The notes under the pieces were generated by a model, which was given only the letters and a program-made list of their open reading frames with translations, was not told the origin of the DNA and made no database searches. The position numbers were made by a program, and so were the translations under genes. Positions 23,096 through 33,497 of a stretch of 64,000 nucleotides of DNA are shown here, in pieces. Each line of letters begins with the position of its first letter. The first letter of the stretch is position 1. The stretch spans positions 9,931,930-9,995,929 of the forward strand of contig NC_044916.1 of NCBI RefSeq assembly GCF_003576645.1, read 5' to 3'. This DNA comes from Ipomoea triloba (Eukaryota > Streptophyta > Magnoliopsida > Solanales > Convolvulaceae).

Positions 23096-23414
23096 CCTAC
23101 TAAGTATTTGGCCCTATTCCTGAATGCCATATTTTCCTTGGCCTGACCATTGCCGCTAATCCTATCATCCCCAGCTTTGAACATGCTTTTATTTGATTTG
23201 TGTGTTTTCCCTTACGATATGAGATGGGCAATATATGTATCATTTTGAAAATTGAGGGGCAACATTTACACCACTAATGATTCATAGGTGATATTGATAA
23301 TTGACATATTATGGAGGGACATAAATTACAATTTTTCTTATTTTCAATTAACAATATCGGCACAAAATAGCATACATTTTTGCTACTCTTCATTCCTTTA
23401 GCTAATAGATCTTA
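22290..23414. other. AT-rich intergenic DNA
   Basis: No gene. A half-MITE-like stretch is at 22870-22980 (AAATAGGCCATTGAACTATT), and a (TTA)n run is at 23058-23095. Confidence 0.6.
23058..23095. repeat. (TTA)n microsatellite
   Basis: About 12 units of ATT/TTA after a short TA run. Confidence 0.95.
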
Positions 23415-23733
23415 CATGCATAAGTTTTAGTCCTCTTTTCACTTACCCCTCCATTTTTTAATTTATTATTACAGAACGTATATAAAGATTTTTTTGGGCG
23501 CAATTTTTGGTCCATACTTCAATTAATTGAAAGGTTCCACCTTTTTGAAGAATTGGAAAAAAGGTTCTCTTTCTTCCAAAATTGTTGATGTGGTGTTAAA
23601 TAGTACGGAGTAGATAATAGTTGTACACATGCAAAGGGAAATACGGAGTACCATTAAATATTTATGCCATACCTTACAACTATTGTCCTACACGACAATA
23701 TTATTCAAAGTGTTAAATGAGTAAAATAATTAA

Positions 23734-24488
23734 GGGAAAATTGTATTTTTTTTCCACCTGAGTTATGTGTATATAGCAATTTTTCTCACTGAGTTATTAA
23801 AGTGGCAATTTTTCTCCCTTAATTATTTTAAAAGTTATAGTTTTCCCCCTGTAATGTTAAATTAACAATTTTGCCCTTAAAATAACTATTTCATTTATTT
23901 TTCTTCTCCAACTAATTATTATGTAAGGAAAATTACGGTTCGATTCGAATCTAATCGGACACTGTAGCAATTGAACCTAAATAGTATGGACGGTTACGGT
24001 TATGATTTAGAATCAAAAAAAAATAAAATAAAATAATTGTTAAATTTAGACTATTTTAATAATAAGAAATAAAATTAAATAAATAAATAAATTTTGATTG
24101 GCGGTTCAAAATCGAAAGTGGAATCGAACCGAACCAATTTATCAAAATAAGTGTTTAATCATTTCACTATATATGATTGCGGTTCAGTTTCGGTTCACGG
24201 TTCAACAATTATTTTATTTTATTTTATTTTTTCGATTTTGAATCGTAACCAGAACCGTCCATACTATTTCGGTATGATTGCATAGTGTCCGGTTAGTTTC
24301 GAACCGAATATCGTGATCATCCATACATATAAACAATAATTTGTTGGAGAAGAAAAATAAATGAAATAGTTATTTTTAAGGGCTAAAATGTCAATTTAAC
24401 ATTAGTAGGGAGAAAAACCGTCATTTTAATAACTGAGAGGGAAAAATGTTATATACATATAACATAGGAGAAAAAGTGTCATTTTCCC
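23734..24488. mobile_element. Mutator-like MITE, 755 bp
   Basis: Inverted ends GGGAAAAT...ATTTTCCC are flanked by the 9-bp direct repeat AATAATTAA (23725-23733 and 24489-24497). Blocks A and B have a single AATAATTAA-equivalent at this place (about 2370-2380 and 32437-32448), the empty site. The interior contains a second inverted pair around CGGTTCGATTCGAAT. No coding capacity. Confidence 0.88.
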
Positions 24489-24605
24489 AATAATTAAATA
24501 CCAACTCTCTTTGTTGCATTGTACGGAGTAATATATATGTGTTTGTGAATTTTTTTTAATTATATTACAAAAATATATATATATTCAAACTTGTGTTATT
24601 CTCCT

Positions 24606-24725
24606 ATTTGTAGTTTCGACTCTGTTACAATGTAGTATATGTTCATAACTATTTTTTCAACCCACTGAAGCACAAAGAGTCAATACCGTCTCCACTGGAA
24701 CTCAAATCCATGACCTCTCATTATT
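24606..24725 (-). mobile_element. tRNA-derived SINE, old copy
   Basis: On the minus strand it has the B-box-like GGATTTGAGTTCC, then the body GACTCTTTGTGCTTCAGTGG and GAACATATACTACATTGTAA. It is shared in position with blocks A and B, so it predates the duplication. Its A-box end is deleted here. Confidence 0.65.
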
Positions 24726-25326
24726 GACTATCTAAACATTTATTGCTATCCATCCACATTCTCCTTAGCTTGATAGGTTACCATCAACATTTATTTCCAA
24801 AAAAAAAAAAGTTACCATCAACATTTCATCTTTAGAAAGGTGCATATTGAGTTGTCAAGTCAATAATTATGAATACGTTGGGAAGGAGGACGTACTAGTG
24901 AAACTGAATAAAAAATTTGCTTGTGGGAATGAGTACACGAAAGTAGGTAAACATAACTATGTAAAAAGTAAGTATAGCGCCGGAGAAAGAGAGAAATAAC
25001 AAATTTAATGAAGGTAATATAAATAGGTCTAAAATGAGAAGAATAGCCTAGTAATTGTTTTCTTCTTGCTTGTTCTTGGAGCAAGGTTGTATGGGCGACA
25101 ATCAAAACAAACCAAAAAATAAAAAGTTAGGTTTAAAAAAAAAATCTCCAACATCCAGTTGGGCGCCTATATAGTCTGATCTGTTTTCAATCATCTATCT
25201 CATATTAAAAGTTAAACCCAAACACACAGACAGACTCTCTTCTCTTCTTGATTTCTTGGCCACTTCGTTTTATTATTTACCCTTGACCTCTTTCCATCTA
25301 CTGCCAAAGCCACACTAAACACAAAA

Positions 25327-26131
25327 ATGGGTTTGCTAGTGAGAGCATGTATCCTGCTTGTTCTTCTTCTTCTGCTACAATAAAAATTGTTGCTGGCTAC
25401 TTCACTACCAATTCGACAATATATACTTGAAAATGCAGTTTCGGTGGGAGCTGTATGTCTTGATGGGAGCCCCCTGCCTACCTCTTTGGAGAGGGCTTCG
25501 GGGAAGGGAACAAAGTTGCGGTGAGATACTGCGACGGGTCATCGTTCACCGGAGACGTTGAAAGCGTTGATCCTCCACTTCAGAGGTAGGTAGGAGGATC
25601 TTTGACGCTTTAGTGGACGATCTACTCGTGAACAGAGGAATGAAGGATGCCAAGCATGTATTCCTCACTGGCGACTCTGCAGGTGGATTATCTGCTATAA
25701 TCCATTGTGACCGTTTCTCTAAGCGCTTCCCAAACGCCAATACAGTGAAGTGTCTATCTGATGGTGGCTTTTTCCTCCACTCCAAAGATCCCGCCCAAGC
25801 TCAAGAGATGGAGTCAAAGTTCCCAGGGGTAGTTGATTTGCACAACTCAACCGGCCTCCTACCTGAGGCTTGCAAAAACAGGATGAAAGACAACAAGGAG
25901 CTGTGTATGTTGAAAGCGGACACTCCTTCCAGGGGACTGTGCATCAACAACTGTTTAATTTCTTGCATACACCCTCGGCCTGGAATACAAAAGGATTCCA
26001 AGTGAATCATAAGAGGAATGTGAAGGTTGTTGGTGACTGGTATTTTCAGAGAAGAAGCCGCGTCAAAGAGGTTCACCAAAACACATTGGTCAAAGACTGT
26101 GTAAATGATACGTACATACACGAGGGTATCT
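25327..26131 (+). pseudogene. Pectin acetylesterase pseudogene P2
   Basis: The ATG at 25327 opens a signal-peptide-like leader (MGLLVRACILLVLLLLLQ) that runs into a TAA. PAE sequence continues in shifting frames: FTTNSTILENAVSVGAVCLDGS, then [18 protein letters not shown], then an open frame from 25613 with HVFLTGDSAGGLSAIIHCD. That last motif holds the nucleophilic Ser of the family's G-x-SAGG motif. The family's GGGWC region, which helps form the active site, is missing between GFGEG and KVAVRYCDG. The C-terminal part is scrambled but ends with a GDWYFQRR segment like the family's GDWYFDR. It is not functional. The same gene family appears at 16830 (P1) and 54236 (P3). Confidence 0.85.
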
Positions 26132-28089
26132 GATCTGCTGATTGAATCAACCATCAGAAGTACGTTACGTTACGTTGTTGAAAGCTAAGGTGTAATATGA
26201 CTGCACCTATCATCTATCCTATCTAGTTTTAATTTCTTATATATGTTGAATTAAGTTTATCCAGCTTTCAAGCCTTTAGTGAAATGAATTAAGAGTGTGT
26301 TTGGAAAGCAGGAAAATGACTTTTAGAATTGAATCATAAATGTGAAATGTTAGATATATAATTTGTAAATGTCATTATCATTTTTCCTCTCCTACACATG
26401 TAGAATGTTAGGTATAGACTTTATTAAATGCATGTCATTATTATTTTTTCTCAACTACGTGCAAAGAATTTGTCAAATGTTATTATCTTTTTTCCACTTT
26501 CAAATCTGAACTGCAATGTAGATAGTTACTACGTACCCAACTACCGTGAGCCTACACGCCCTATTCATCCTATACTCCAACCCTTCCTTTTCCTTCTCTT
26601 TAAAAAATAGATGTACAAATCCAACTTCACATTCAAAAAGAAACAAAATAGATGTAGTATTATAAACAATCTACAACATTAATAATAATAATAATAATAA
26701 TATTTTTGTTGTTGGTGTTATTATTATTATATTAAAAATTAAGAACTAAACAAGGTGGAATGTATCATCGTCTAGGTTGAGCGAAAATTAGAGATAAGAG
26801 AAAGTCCAATACGTGATGTTAGAGGGAGATAGTGGTTTAGAATGATTTTAGGCTATCTATAATTATTTTTCTTTTCTTTAATTAATCACAATATGTATGT
26901 CTTTTCCTTTTGACTTTATTACTATTATTTTTTTCTTTTTAATAGAGACTTAATTCCAAATAAGTTAATGAGATCAAATTCAAGTTCTCATAAAATCAAT
27001 AAAATGGTTTCCAGCTTTGAAGCCTTTACTGAAATGAATTCAAATTTATGTTGAAGTGAATCATCTAAATAACAACATTACATACGCATCATATATCCCT
27101 GCCGCAAGCCAACTACCTAACCTTAATTATTGCTTTTATTTTAAATATACACCTTAATTCACAATAAGTCAAGGCCGGAGAATTCAATTTCTCATTAAAA
27201 AAAAAAATCAAACTTTTAAGTTTTTATCTCGATCGTCTCTATCTAGTAAATGACTACAAGAAAGTTAGTTGTACATATATTTGATCAGTTCTACTCAAAA
27301 TGACCAATAGACAATTCACTCCCTATAGCGCAGCCAACCATAGAAGAGACAAAGAGTGCGTGTAAAGAATGGAGAGGAAGGTAGGTGTGTGATATGATGG
27401 AAGAGAAACAGCACATGCAACCTAACTTGAAAGAGTAATAAATTAATTACCCATGGCTACTAATAACTTGTATTTGTCTTGCATGTTTTAGTCCTTTACT
27501 TATAGGCCTCACATGCTAGCTTACTTTTAATAAATTAATTACTAGGGGCTACTAATAAATTGAATTGATATTAATTACATGTTTTAGTCTCAACTAATTA
27601 TATATGACTGTATGTTTGTGGTGGTATCTTGTGTCCAACTTATAAATTGATAATTCTTTTAAGATAGTAAAATAATATTTTTGGTTGTTAAATTATTTTA
27701 GAGTTGCAGACTTAATTTTTTTATTTTTTCATAATCATTTCCACCCTTTAATTGTTGCATTGGTGGCTCTTTTTGTCCATGACTAGATGAAACCGTTAAA
27801 ATATAACATGAATTTTATAAAACTTATAGTAAGTTTTTTGGTTGTTGAATTTTTCCTATGGTCACTTTTTACCATTTAATTATTACTTTGGTGATTTTTT
27901 TTTTTTTTGTCATAACTAGATGAAATAATTAAAACTTAATCGAAATTTCATAAAATTTAGAGACAGTCCAAATGGCAAATCGTTTCTTTGTTAATTTATG
28001 TTGCCTGAAAATATCGTGAGAGTAACATTTCATCATTTTCAAAAAATTTATGTGTTATGGGTGTGCATTCACGATAGAATAGTACAATG
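26132..28089. other. PAE 3' flank and intergenic DNA
   Basis: From about 26750 to 27300 the sequence matches the region downstream of P3 (55180-55745), for example GTGATGTTAGAGGGAGATAG. This shows that the duplicated unit included the 3' flank. A (AAT)n run is at 26682-26702. Two loosely repeated AT-rich segments (27660-27790 and 27830-27960) follow. No gene. Confidence 0.65.
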
Positions 28090-28753
28090 AAATTGTGTAT
28101 TTGTGTGTAAGGCACGTTATATCGTTTGGTTCCAATCTCGAACCCTAATATTTTGTTAGTAAATGAACAAAAAATGCAACGCTAATGATAACTTAGGGAT
28201 GAAAAGTGAGCGTGGCCAGCATTTAGATCGAATTCTATAATTATCATATAATTTAGGGACGAAAAATGTAATTTCCTAAATAATTATTATAACTTAATTC
28301 ACTATGTACGTAAAATATATAAAGTTAATTTATATTTTAATATTTATTACAATGGTGAAAATTTAATTTCACAAGCAAGTTAATACTAATATCCTTTCAA
28401 TTCATCTTATCCAATATTCCAATATATATACACACACAAATATATATTCACAAGTTCAATCAATCACTAAATATTACTTTCAACTTTTATCAAAACTCAA
28501 AAGCCTACTCATATATTTGGATAGATCAAATACCCGAAAAAAGGAACACATCATTTAACCACAGAATGGATCACTCTGTAACTTTATTGTCTCCATCCCC
28601 TAAATAATTCCATTGATTAATGTAGAAATGAAGTTATAGAAGCATTTAATCCAACGCATAAACAAGTTGCTTGGCCACACCCTCCAAGTTGAAATTTTTA
28701 TATATAGTTTAATAATGTTTCTTTGATGTTATTATCGCTTTGTTTTTATTTTA

Positions 28754-28756
<3 letters not shown>

Positions 28757-28815
<59 letters not shown>
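28757..28815. repeat. (AT)n microsatellite
   Basis: An AT run of about 58 bp. It coincides with the place where the second contig of the 33441 join begins, so this microsatellite probably broke the assembly. Confidence 0.95.
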
Positions 28816-28820
<5 letters not shown>

Positions 28821-28931
28821 CGTAACAAAAAATATATGGAGTATTAGCAGCAATACATTTATGATTGCACTTATATTCACTACTATATAGATAGAATGTT
28901 AGAGATAGAATTTATTATGTCATTTGTCTTT

Positions 28932-29051
28932 TCTTTCATTTCAAATCTTTAATAAATTGAGTAGATATTTACAATGATATAATGGGGTTCATCTTTCATT
29001 TCAAATCTTTAATAAATTGAGTAGATATTTACAATGATATAATGGGGTTCA
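28932..29051. repeat. 60-bp tandem duplication
   Basis: Two identical 60-bp units (TCTTTCATTTCAAATCTTTA onward) follow each other, with a partial third unit at about 29076-29110. Block A has one unit (about 7030-7100 reversed). Confidence 0.9.
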
Positions 29052-29134
29052 TTTACTTTTAGGTTAATGTCAATATGATATTTACAATGATATAATGGGG
29101 TTCATTTACTTTTGGGTTATATGTCAATATGAAC

Positions 29135-29299
29135 TTTTTTTTTTTTGAGAACTACTGATTCTGTTCACAGCTACTTTCTTAACCTAATGAAGCACAAAAA
29201 GTCCACAGTTACCTCCACTGAAGCTCGAACCCACTCACATCATCCATGTGAGAGTGTTAATTGAAACACCGGGTGCCACTAGACCACAAGGTCTTTGGC
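29135..29299 (-). mobile_element. tRNA-derived SINE, full-length copy
   Basis: On the minus strand it begins GCCAAAGACCTTGTGGTC. It has an A box (TGGTCTAGTGGCA) and a B box (GGGTTCGAGC) about 50 bases apart, and the body GACTTTTTGTGCTTCATTAG. It ends in a 12-base A tail. The target duplication is CAATATGAAC/CAATATCAAC (29125-29134 and 29300-29309). Block A has the unfilled site (GTTGATATTG near 7010-7020). It is the best-defined member of the SINE family in this window. Confidence 0.87.
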
Positions 29300-30585
29300 C
29301 AATATCAACTTAAATTACCCATACAAATCAATTTAATGTTAGTCTTTTACTACCATGAATACATCATGCTTACACTACTAAAAAAAATTAGGAATAATGA
29401 TCAAATACGTCATCCAACTACACACCAAATTGAAATTAGGCTACTGAATTAAAAAAATTACAATTGGATCGCTAAACAATACAAATTCATACAATTTAAC
29501 CTAAAATGACACGTCAACATATTAATAGGTAAAAAAATTAACATAAAAAAATTGAAGAGACGAAAATATCATTAGCTAAAATAGGATTTGACCATAAAAG
29601 TTATCGAAATGACCAAAAGTGTCAAAAAATGATAGTTGTGGATGTTAAATGGCAAAAGCAAAAGTCTAGACTAAATTTGAAATTGTCACCAAAGACAAGG
29701 GACATCTACTAGATTAACTCGATAATGTTTCTTCATCCTTTATACACTTATATATTTATGGGAGCTCGGTATATCATGTATATATTATGTTGAAGGATAA
29801 ATAATAATAATTAATGGTTATATATCTCTATCTCTTGTCTTCTATTGATTTTATTATATATTGTTATATCTATTGCATTCCTAGTATGAAAGCTATAGAA
29901 TGATATGATTCACGTGAGGAACGTTCCAATTTAAAACAGCGGTAGTAAAATTAAAGGATATAAGTACTCTAGCTAAAATTATATTCCCACAACCATTCTA
30001 CACATGCATAAGACCACAATTGTAAATATCAGCTCAATTCAAATATTCTATAACAAACTTTATTATAGCAACCCAAATAACGTCCTAACAACAATATTTC
30101 CTAAGTTCATTAATAATTACGTGACCTTTATAGCTATTTCCATTATCAAGAAATCCAAGAAAACCTCATAGGATTATCATTTTGATAGCAATAGAAAAAT
30201 TAAAAAGCACTAAGCTATTATCAACAAATAGATCTTGAATTCATTAAGGTGACATGCATGTGATGAGTTATATCGTGCAGTGGAAAAAAGATGAGATGGA
30301 GAATTTGACTTTAGGACTAGTTTCATAACTTTCATTTATGAGAGCATTAAATGTTTTTCAGTGGTGATGGGCAAACGTACAAACGCACAAGTAGTGTGAC
30401 ATATTGACATCACCTCTGATCTCTTTCAATTTTTTTGTTGCCTATTAATTAAGACTTTTATATCAACCAAGCACCTTGTGCTCAGATGACATGTAGTGAC
30501 TATCTTATATAGAAGGCCATGAGACTGAGCCTCAATGAATGTGTTGTTTGACTCTTTGTGCTACATACTCATATTTTTTTTGCTT

Positions 30586-30700
30586 TCTCAACCTACTTAC
30601 TGAAGCACAAATAGTAAATATCACCTCCACTAAGACTCAAATCCACGTGCAACCGAGTGCCACTAGACCACAAGGTCTTGGCTAATCATACTCATATTAA
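30586..30700 (-). mobile_element. tRNA-derived SINE
   Basis: Minus strand GCCAAGACCTTGTGGTCTAG, B-box-like GGATTTGAGTCTT and body TTTGTGCTTCAGTAAGTAGG. Only the head survives at the matching place in block A (4588-4640). Confidence 0.7.
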
Positions 30701-30712
30701 TTATTATATAAA

Positions 30713-30883
30713 CACTACAAAAAATGCGGAAAAATTCCGTCGCTATAACCATCGCAAATCTCTTGCTAATCCGTCGCTAATGTCCATTTAATAACAAAAT
30801 TAAAATCTCACTAAATTGTCGCTATTCCATCGCTAATGTAACTACGGAATAAGTCTGTCGCTATATTCGCATTTTTTTGTAGT
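30713..30883. mobile_element. CACTA-type MITE, 171 bp
   Basis: It starts CACTACAAAAAATGCGG and ends TGCGAATATAGC in complement, finishing TTTTTTTGTAGT. Subterminal copies of CCGTCGCTA and TCGCTAATG occur in both orientations. This is the CACTA (En/Spm) end structure. A remnant is shared with block A (4464-4557). Confidence 0.75.
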
Positions 30884-30928
30884 TAAACCTTGAACCAAAT
30901 GCTCTCTTAATATATTTGAAATAAAAAG

Positions 30929-30971
<43 letters not shown>
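30929..30971. repeat. (TTA)n microsatellite
   Basis: About 14 units; printed again at 35606-35648 because of the unmerged overlap. Confidence 0.95.
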
Positions 30972-30973
<2 letters not shown>

Positions 30974-31640
30974 AATTTAAACTTATTTGTACATTTTGTT
31001 GAAAATTTATATAGTATTAGAGATTAATGTTTCAAATGGACTACCATGAAAACTTAAATAATATTTGGAGTTGTGGAGTTATGAATATTATTTTAGTTTG
31101 GTAGAAAGTAAATTGAGAAATGAATATTATGTACAGTTGGAACCAAAAAGGTACTCAACTCCGGAACTGGGAAGTTAAGTGGTCAGAAGTTAATATCCGA
31201 GAGGTAATTCCGAATCATTAACTTTGAATTGTATTTTACGAATATTATTATACAAACTTGAACACTTTAATATTGATAATATTGAATAACAGAAGTGTAA
31301 TAATTAATAGTAACAATTTAAAGTTTTGAAAGAAAAACTTCACTAAATTTCAAATGCACATGGATTTAAAGGATTCATTATATTACTAATGGTCAATTTT
31401 TTCTTACAATTAATGGATCCCCATAAACTTTTGACATTAATTTCAGTCATTTATATGCAGGCTATTTTTGGTTGGATTCAACTTTTTGCTAAGCTTTCAT
31501 TCGAGTGATGCACCCATACAGTACCATACTTAATTTTGACTTCAATTTATTTCCCATATTCCCATTCTGTAGTCCGGTGACTCATTAGGAGAGAGAAGAG
31601 ATATATATAGATTGCTAGCAATATTCAAGTTCACATAAAA

Positions 31641-32056
31641 GGCAAAAACTTGTGTGGGGCGTGTCTGGTCAATATGAAAATGTAATACTTATACGCACAA
31701 ATGTCATACTTATATGCTCAAATGTAATACTAATCAGGAATAAAGGGTAAATGTAATACTTTTAATGAAAAATACAATACTTTTACATTTCGTTTTAAAA
31801 GTATTACATTTTTTCTTAAAAGTATTATATTTTCCTTTATAAGTAAAAGGCACTTGTCAACATTACTTATTATGGAAAATGTAATACTTTTTCTCTTATA
31901 AGTAACAAAAATTATATTCTTAATTAGTATTATATTTGAACATATAAGTATGGAATTTGCACATATAAGTATGTCATTTGCATGTTGTTTCGACCCGACC
32001 CGTCTCACGAATAAGGATCCGTGAGACGTACGGTCTCGCACAAATGTGACTCCACC
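31641..32056. mobile_element. 416-bp insertion of uncertain class
   Basis: Bounded by a TAAAA direct repeat (31636-31640 and 32057-32061). Block A has the unfilled site (ACATAATTTTATGTGA near 3824-3840). One end reads GGCAAAAACTTGTGTGGG and the other contains GTGAGACGTACGGTCTCGCAC. The middle repeats AAATGTAATACTT and AAAGTATTACATT in both orientations. An open frame inside (31730-32074, minus) shows no protein-like features. It is probably a MITE or SINE-like non-autonomous element. Confidence 0.72.
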
Positions 32057-32559
32057 TAAAATTATGTTTACCAACTCCGTTCCATTTCAATCCATCTGCA
32101 TTAACATTCCTATACCAATACATACATATATGCATTCATATACCAATACATACATATATGCATTAGTTTTAGTCCTCTTTTCACTTACCCCTCCATTTTT
32201 TAATTTATTTAAGGATTTTTTTTGGGCGCAATTTTTGGTCCATACTTTAATTAATTGAAAGGTTCCACCTTTTTGAAGAATTGAATAAAAGGTTCTCTTT
32301 CTCCCAAAATTGTTGATGTAATGTTAAATAGTAGATAATAGTTGTACACATGAAAAAGGAAATACCATTAAATATTTTTTCCATAGCTTACAACTATTGT
32401 CCTACACCACAATATTATTCGAAGTGTTAAATAAGTAAAATAATTAAATACTAACTCTCTTTGTTGCATTGTAATATATATGTGTTTGTGAATTTTTTTA
32501 ATTATATTACAAAATATATAAATTCAAACTTGTGTTATTCTCCTATTTGTAGTTTCGAC

Positions 32560-32696
32560 TCTGTTACAGTGTAGTATCGGTTAATAACTATTTTTTCAAC
32601 CCACTGAAGCACAAAGAGTCAATACCGCCCCTACTGGGACTCAAATCCATAACATTTCATTTGCAAGAGCCATTACGTGTCACTAGACCACAAGTT
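32560..32696 (-). mobile_element. tRNA-derived SINE, old copy
   Basis: Minus strand CTTGTGGTCTAGTGACACG, B-box-like GGATTTGAGTCCC and body GACTCTTTGTGCTTCAGTGG. It corresponds in position to 2122-2275 in block A. Confidence 0.7.
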
Positions 32697-33270
32697 TATT
32701 GACATTTGGAATATAATCATGCATTCATACATTATTGACTATCGAAACATTTATTGCTTGTTTGGTTACCATCAACATTTCATCTTTGAAAAGGTGCATA
32801 TTGAGTTGTGAATTCAATAAATTATGAATACGTTGAGAAGGAGGACGTACTAGTGATGCACGAAAGTAGGTAAACATAACTATGTAAAAAGTAAGTATAG
32901 GAATTAAATGGTGGAGAGGAAGCCTGCAATGCAAAGTAGGTTCCTCTTGGGTAGAAAAGCATAAAGATGAAAAAAGATGCAAGAGTTTGAGGGTCACACG
33001 TAATTATGTAAGACAAATTTCATTTTACAACTTTAGAATTGAGGTATTGGAATTTAATTACTTAGTCCTTGAATATAATGTTTCAATACTTTATTTAGAT
33101 ATGCAATTTAAACAAGAATAAAAGTGTCATGAAGTGGATTAAAATCTCCCAATTACTCTTGAATTTCAATAATTTCTACTAATCCTAACCTACAATATAG
33201 CTTTGAGATTATTGTTTATTAATTATTATAACGATATGAGTATTTTTGAACAAAGTATTGCATAGTAATT

Positions 33271-33440
33271 GGCTATGTTTGACAAACCTAGCTGAAAGCT
33301 GAAAAGTAGCTGAAAACTGAAAAACTATAAGTTCGAAGCTGAAATCTGAAGAGCTGTTAAGCTAGCTGTTATGCTTAAAAGTGTTTGGTAAAATTAGCTT
33401 TTTGATAAGCAGATAAATGTAAAAAGACTAAAAAGGACAT
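33271..33440. mobile_element. hAT-like MITE, left part only (contig end)
   Basis: Same sequence as the left 170 bases of 37948-38586. It stops at the single N at 33441 because the contig ends there, not because the element is truncated in the genome. Confidence 0.8.
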
Positions 33441-33441
33441 N
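33441..33441. other. Single-N contig join
   Basis: One N separates sequence ending AAAAAGGACAT from sequence starting in an AT microsatellite. The left sequence reappears at 38107-38117 and continues there, so two overlapping contigs were placed end to end. Confidence 0.93.

Positions 33442-33497
<56 letters not shown>

Larger units (their letters stand above)
23415..24975 (-). repeat. Block C: partial third copy of the segmental duplication
   Basis: It matches block A 1860-2620 and 3716-3770 in inverted orientation (TTTTAGTCCTCTTTTCACTT through CATAACTATGTAAAAAGTA). It has the unfilled site of the 2627-3715 element and carries its own insertion at 23734-24488. Homology stops at about 24975, just before the 5' flank of PAE P2. 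Confidence 0.82.
28090..33214 (-). repeat. Block B: inverted copy of block A
   Basis: Reverse complement of 1550-8805 minus the three large block A insertions and plus its own insertions (29135-29299 and 31641-32056). It also has a 60-bp tandem duplication at 28932-29051. About 19 kb separates it from block A. Confidence 0.88.

Noticed and set aside
25613..26005. A functional short esterase
   Set aside because: The open frame contains the Ser motif but lacks the signal peptide in frame and the GGGWC region, and upstream frames are broken; it is part of a pseudogene.
29135..29299. Possible tRNA gene
   Set aside because: A and B boxes are present but no cloverleaf, anticodon stem or acceptor stem can be formed. 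The A tail and target duplication identify a SINE.
31730..32258. 114- and 70-residue frames
   Set aside because: Low-complexity Ile/Leu/Lys sequence inside the 416-bp insertion and its flank, with no domain; the identical pair at 36407-36935 comes from the assembly duplicate.
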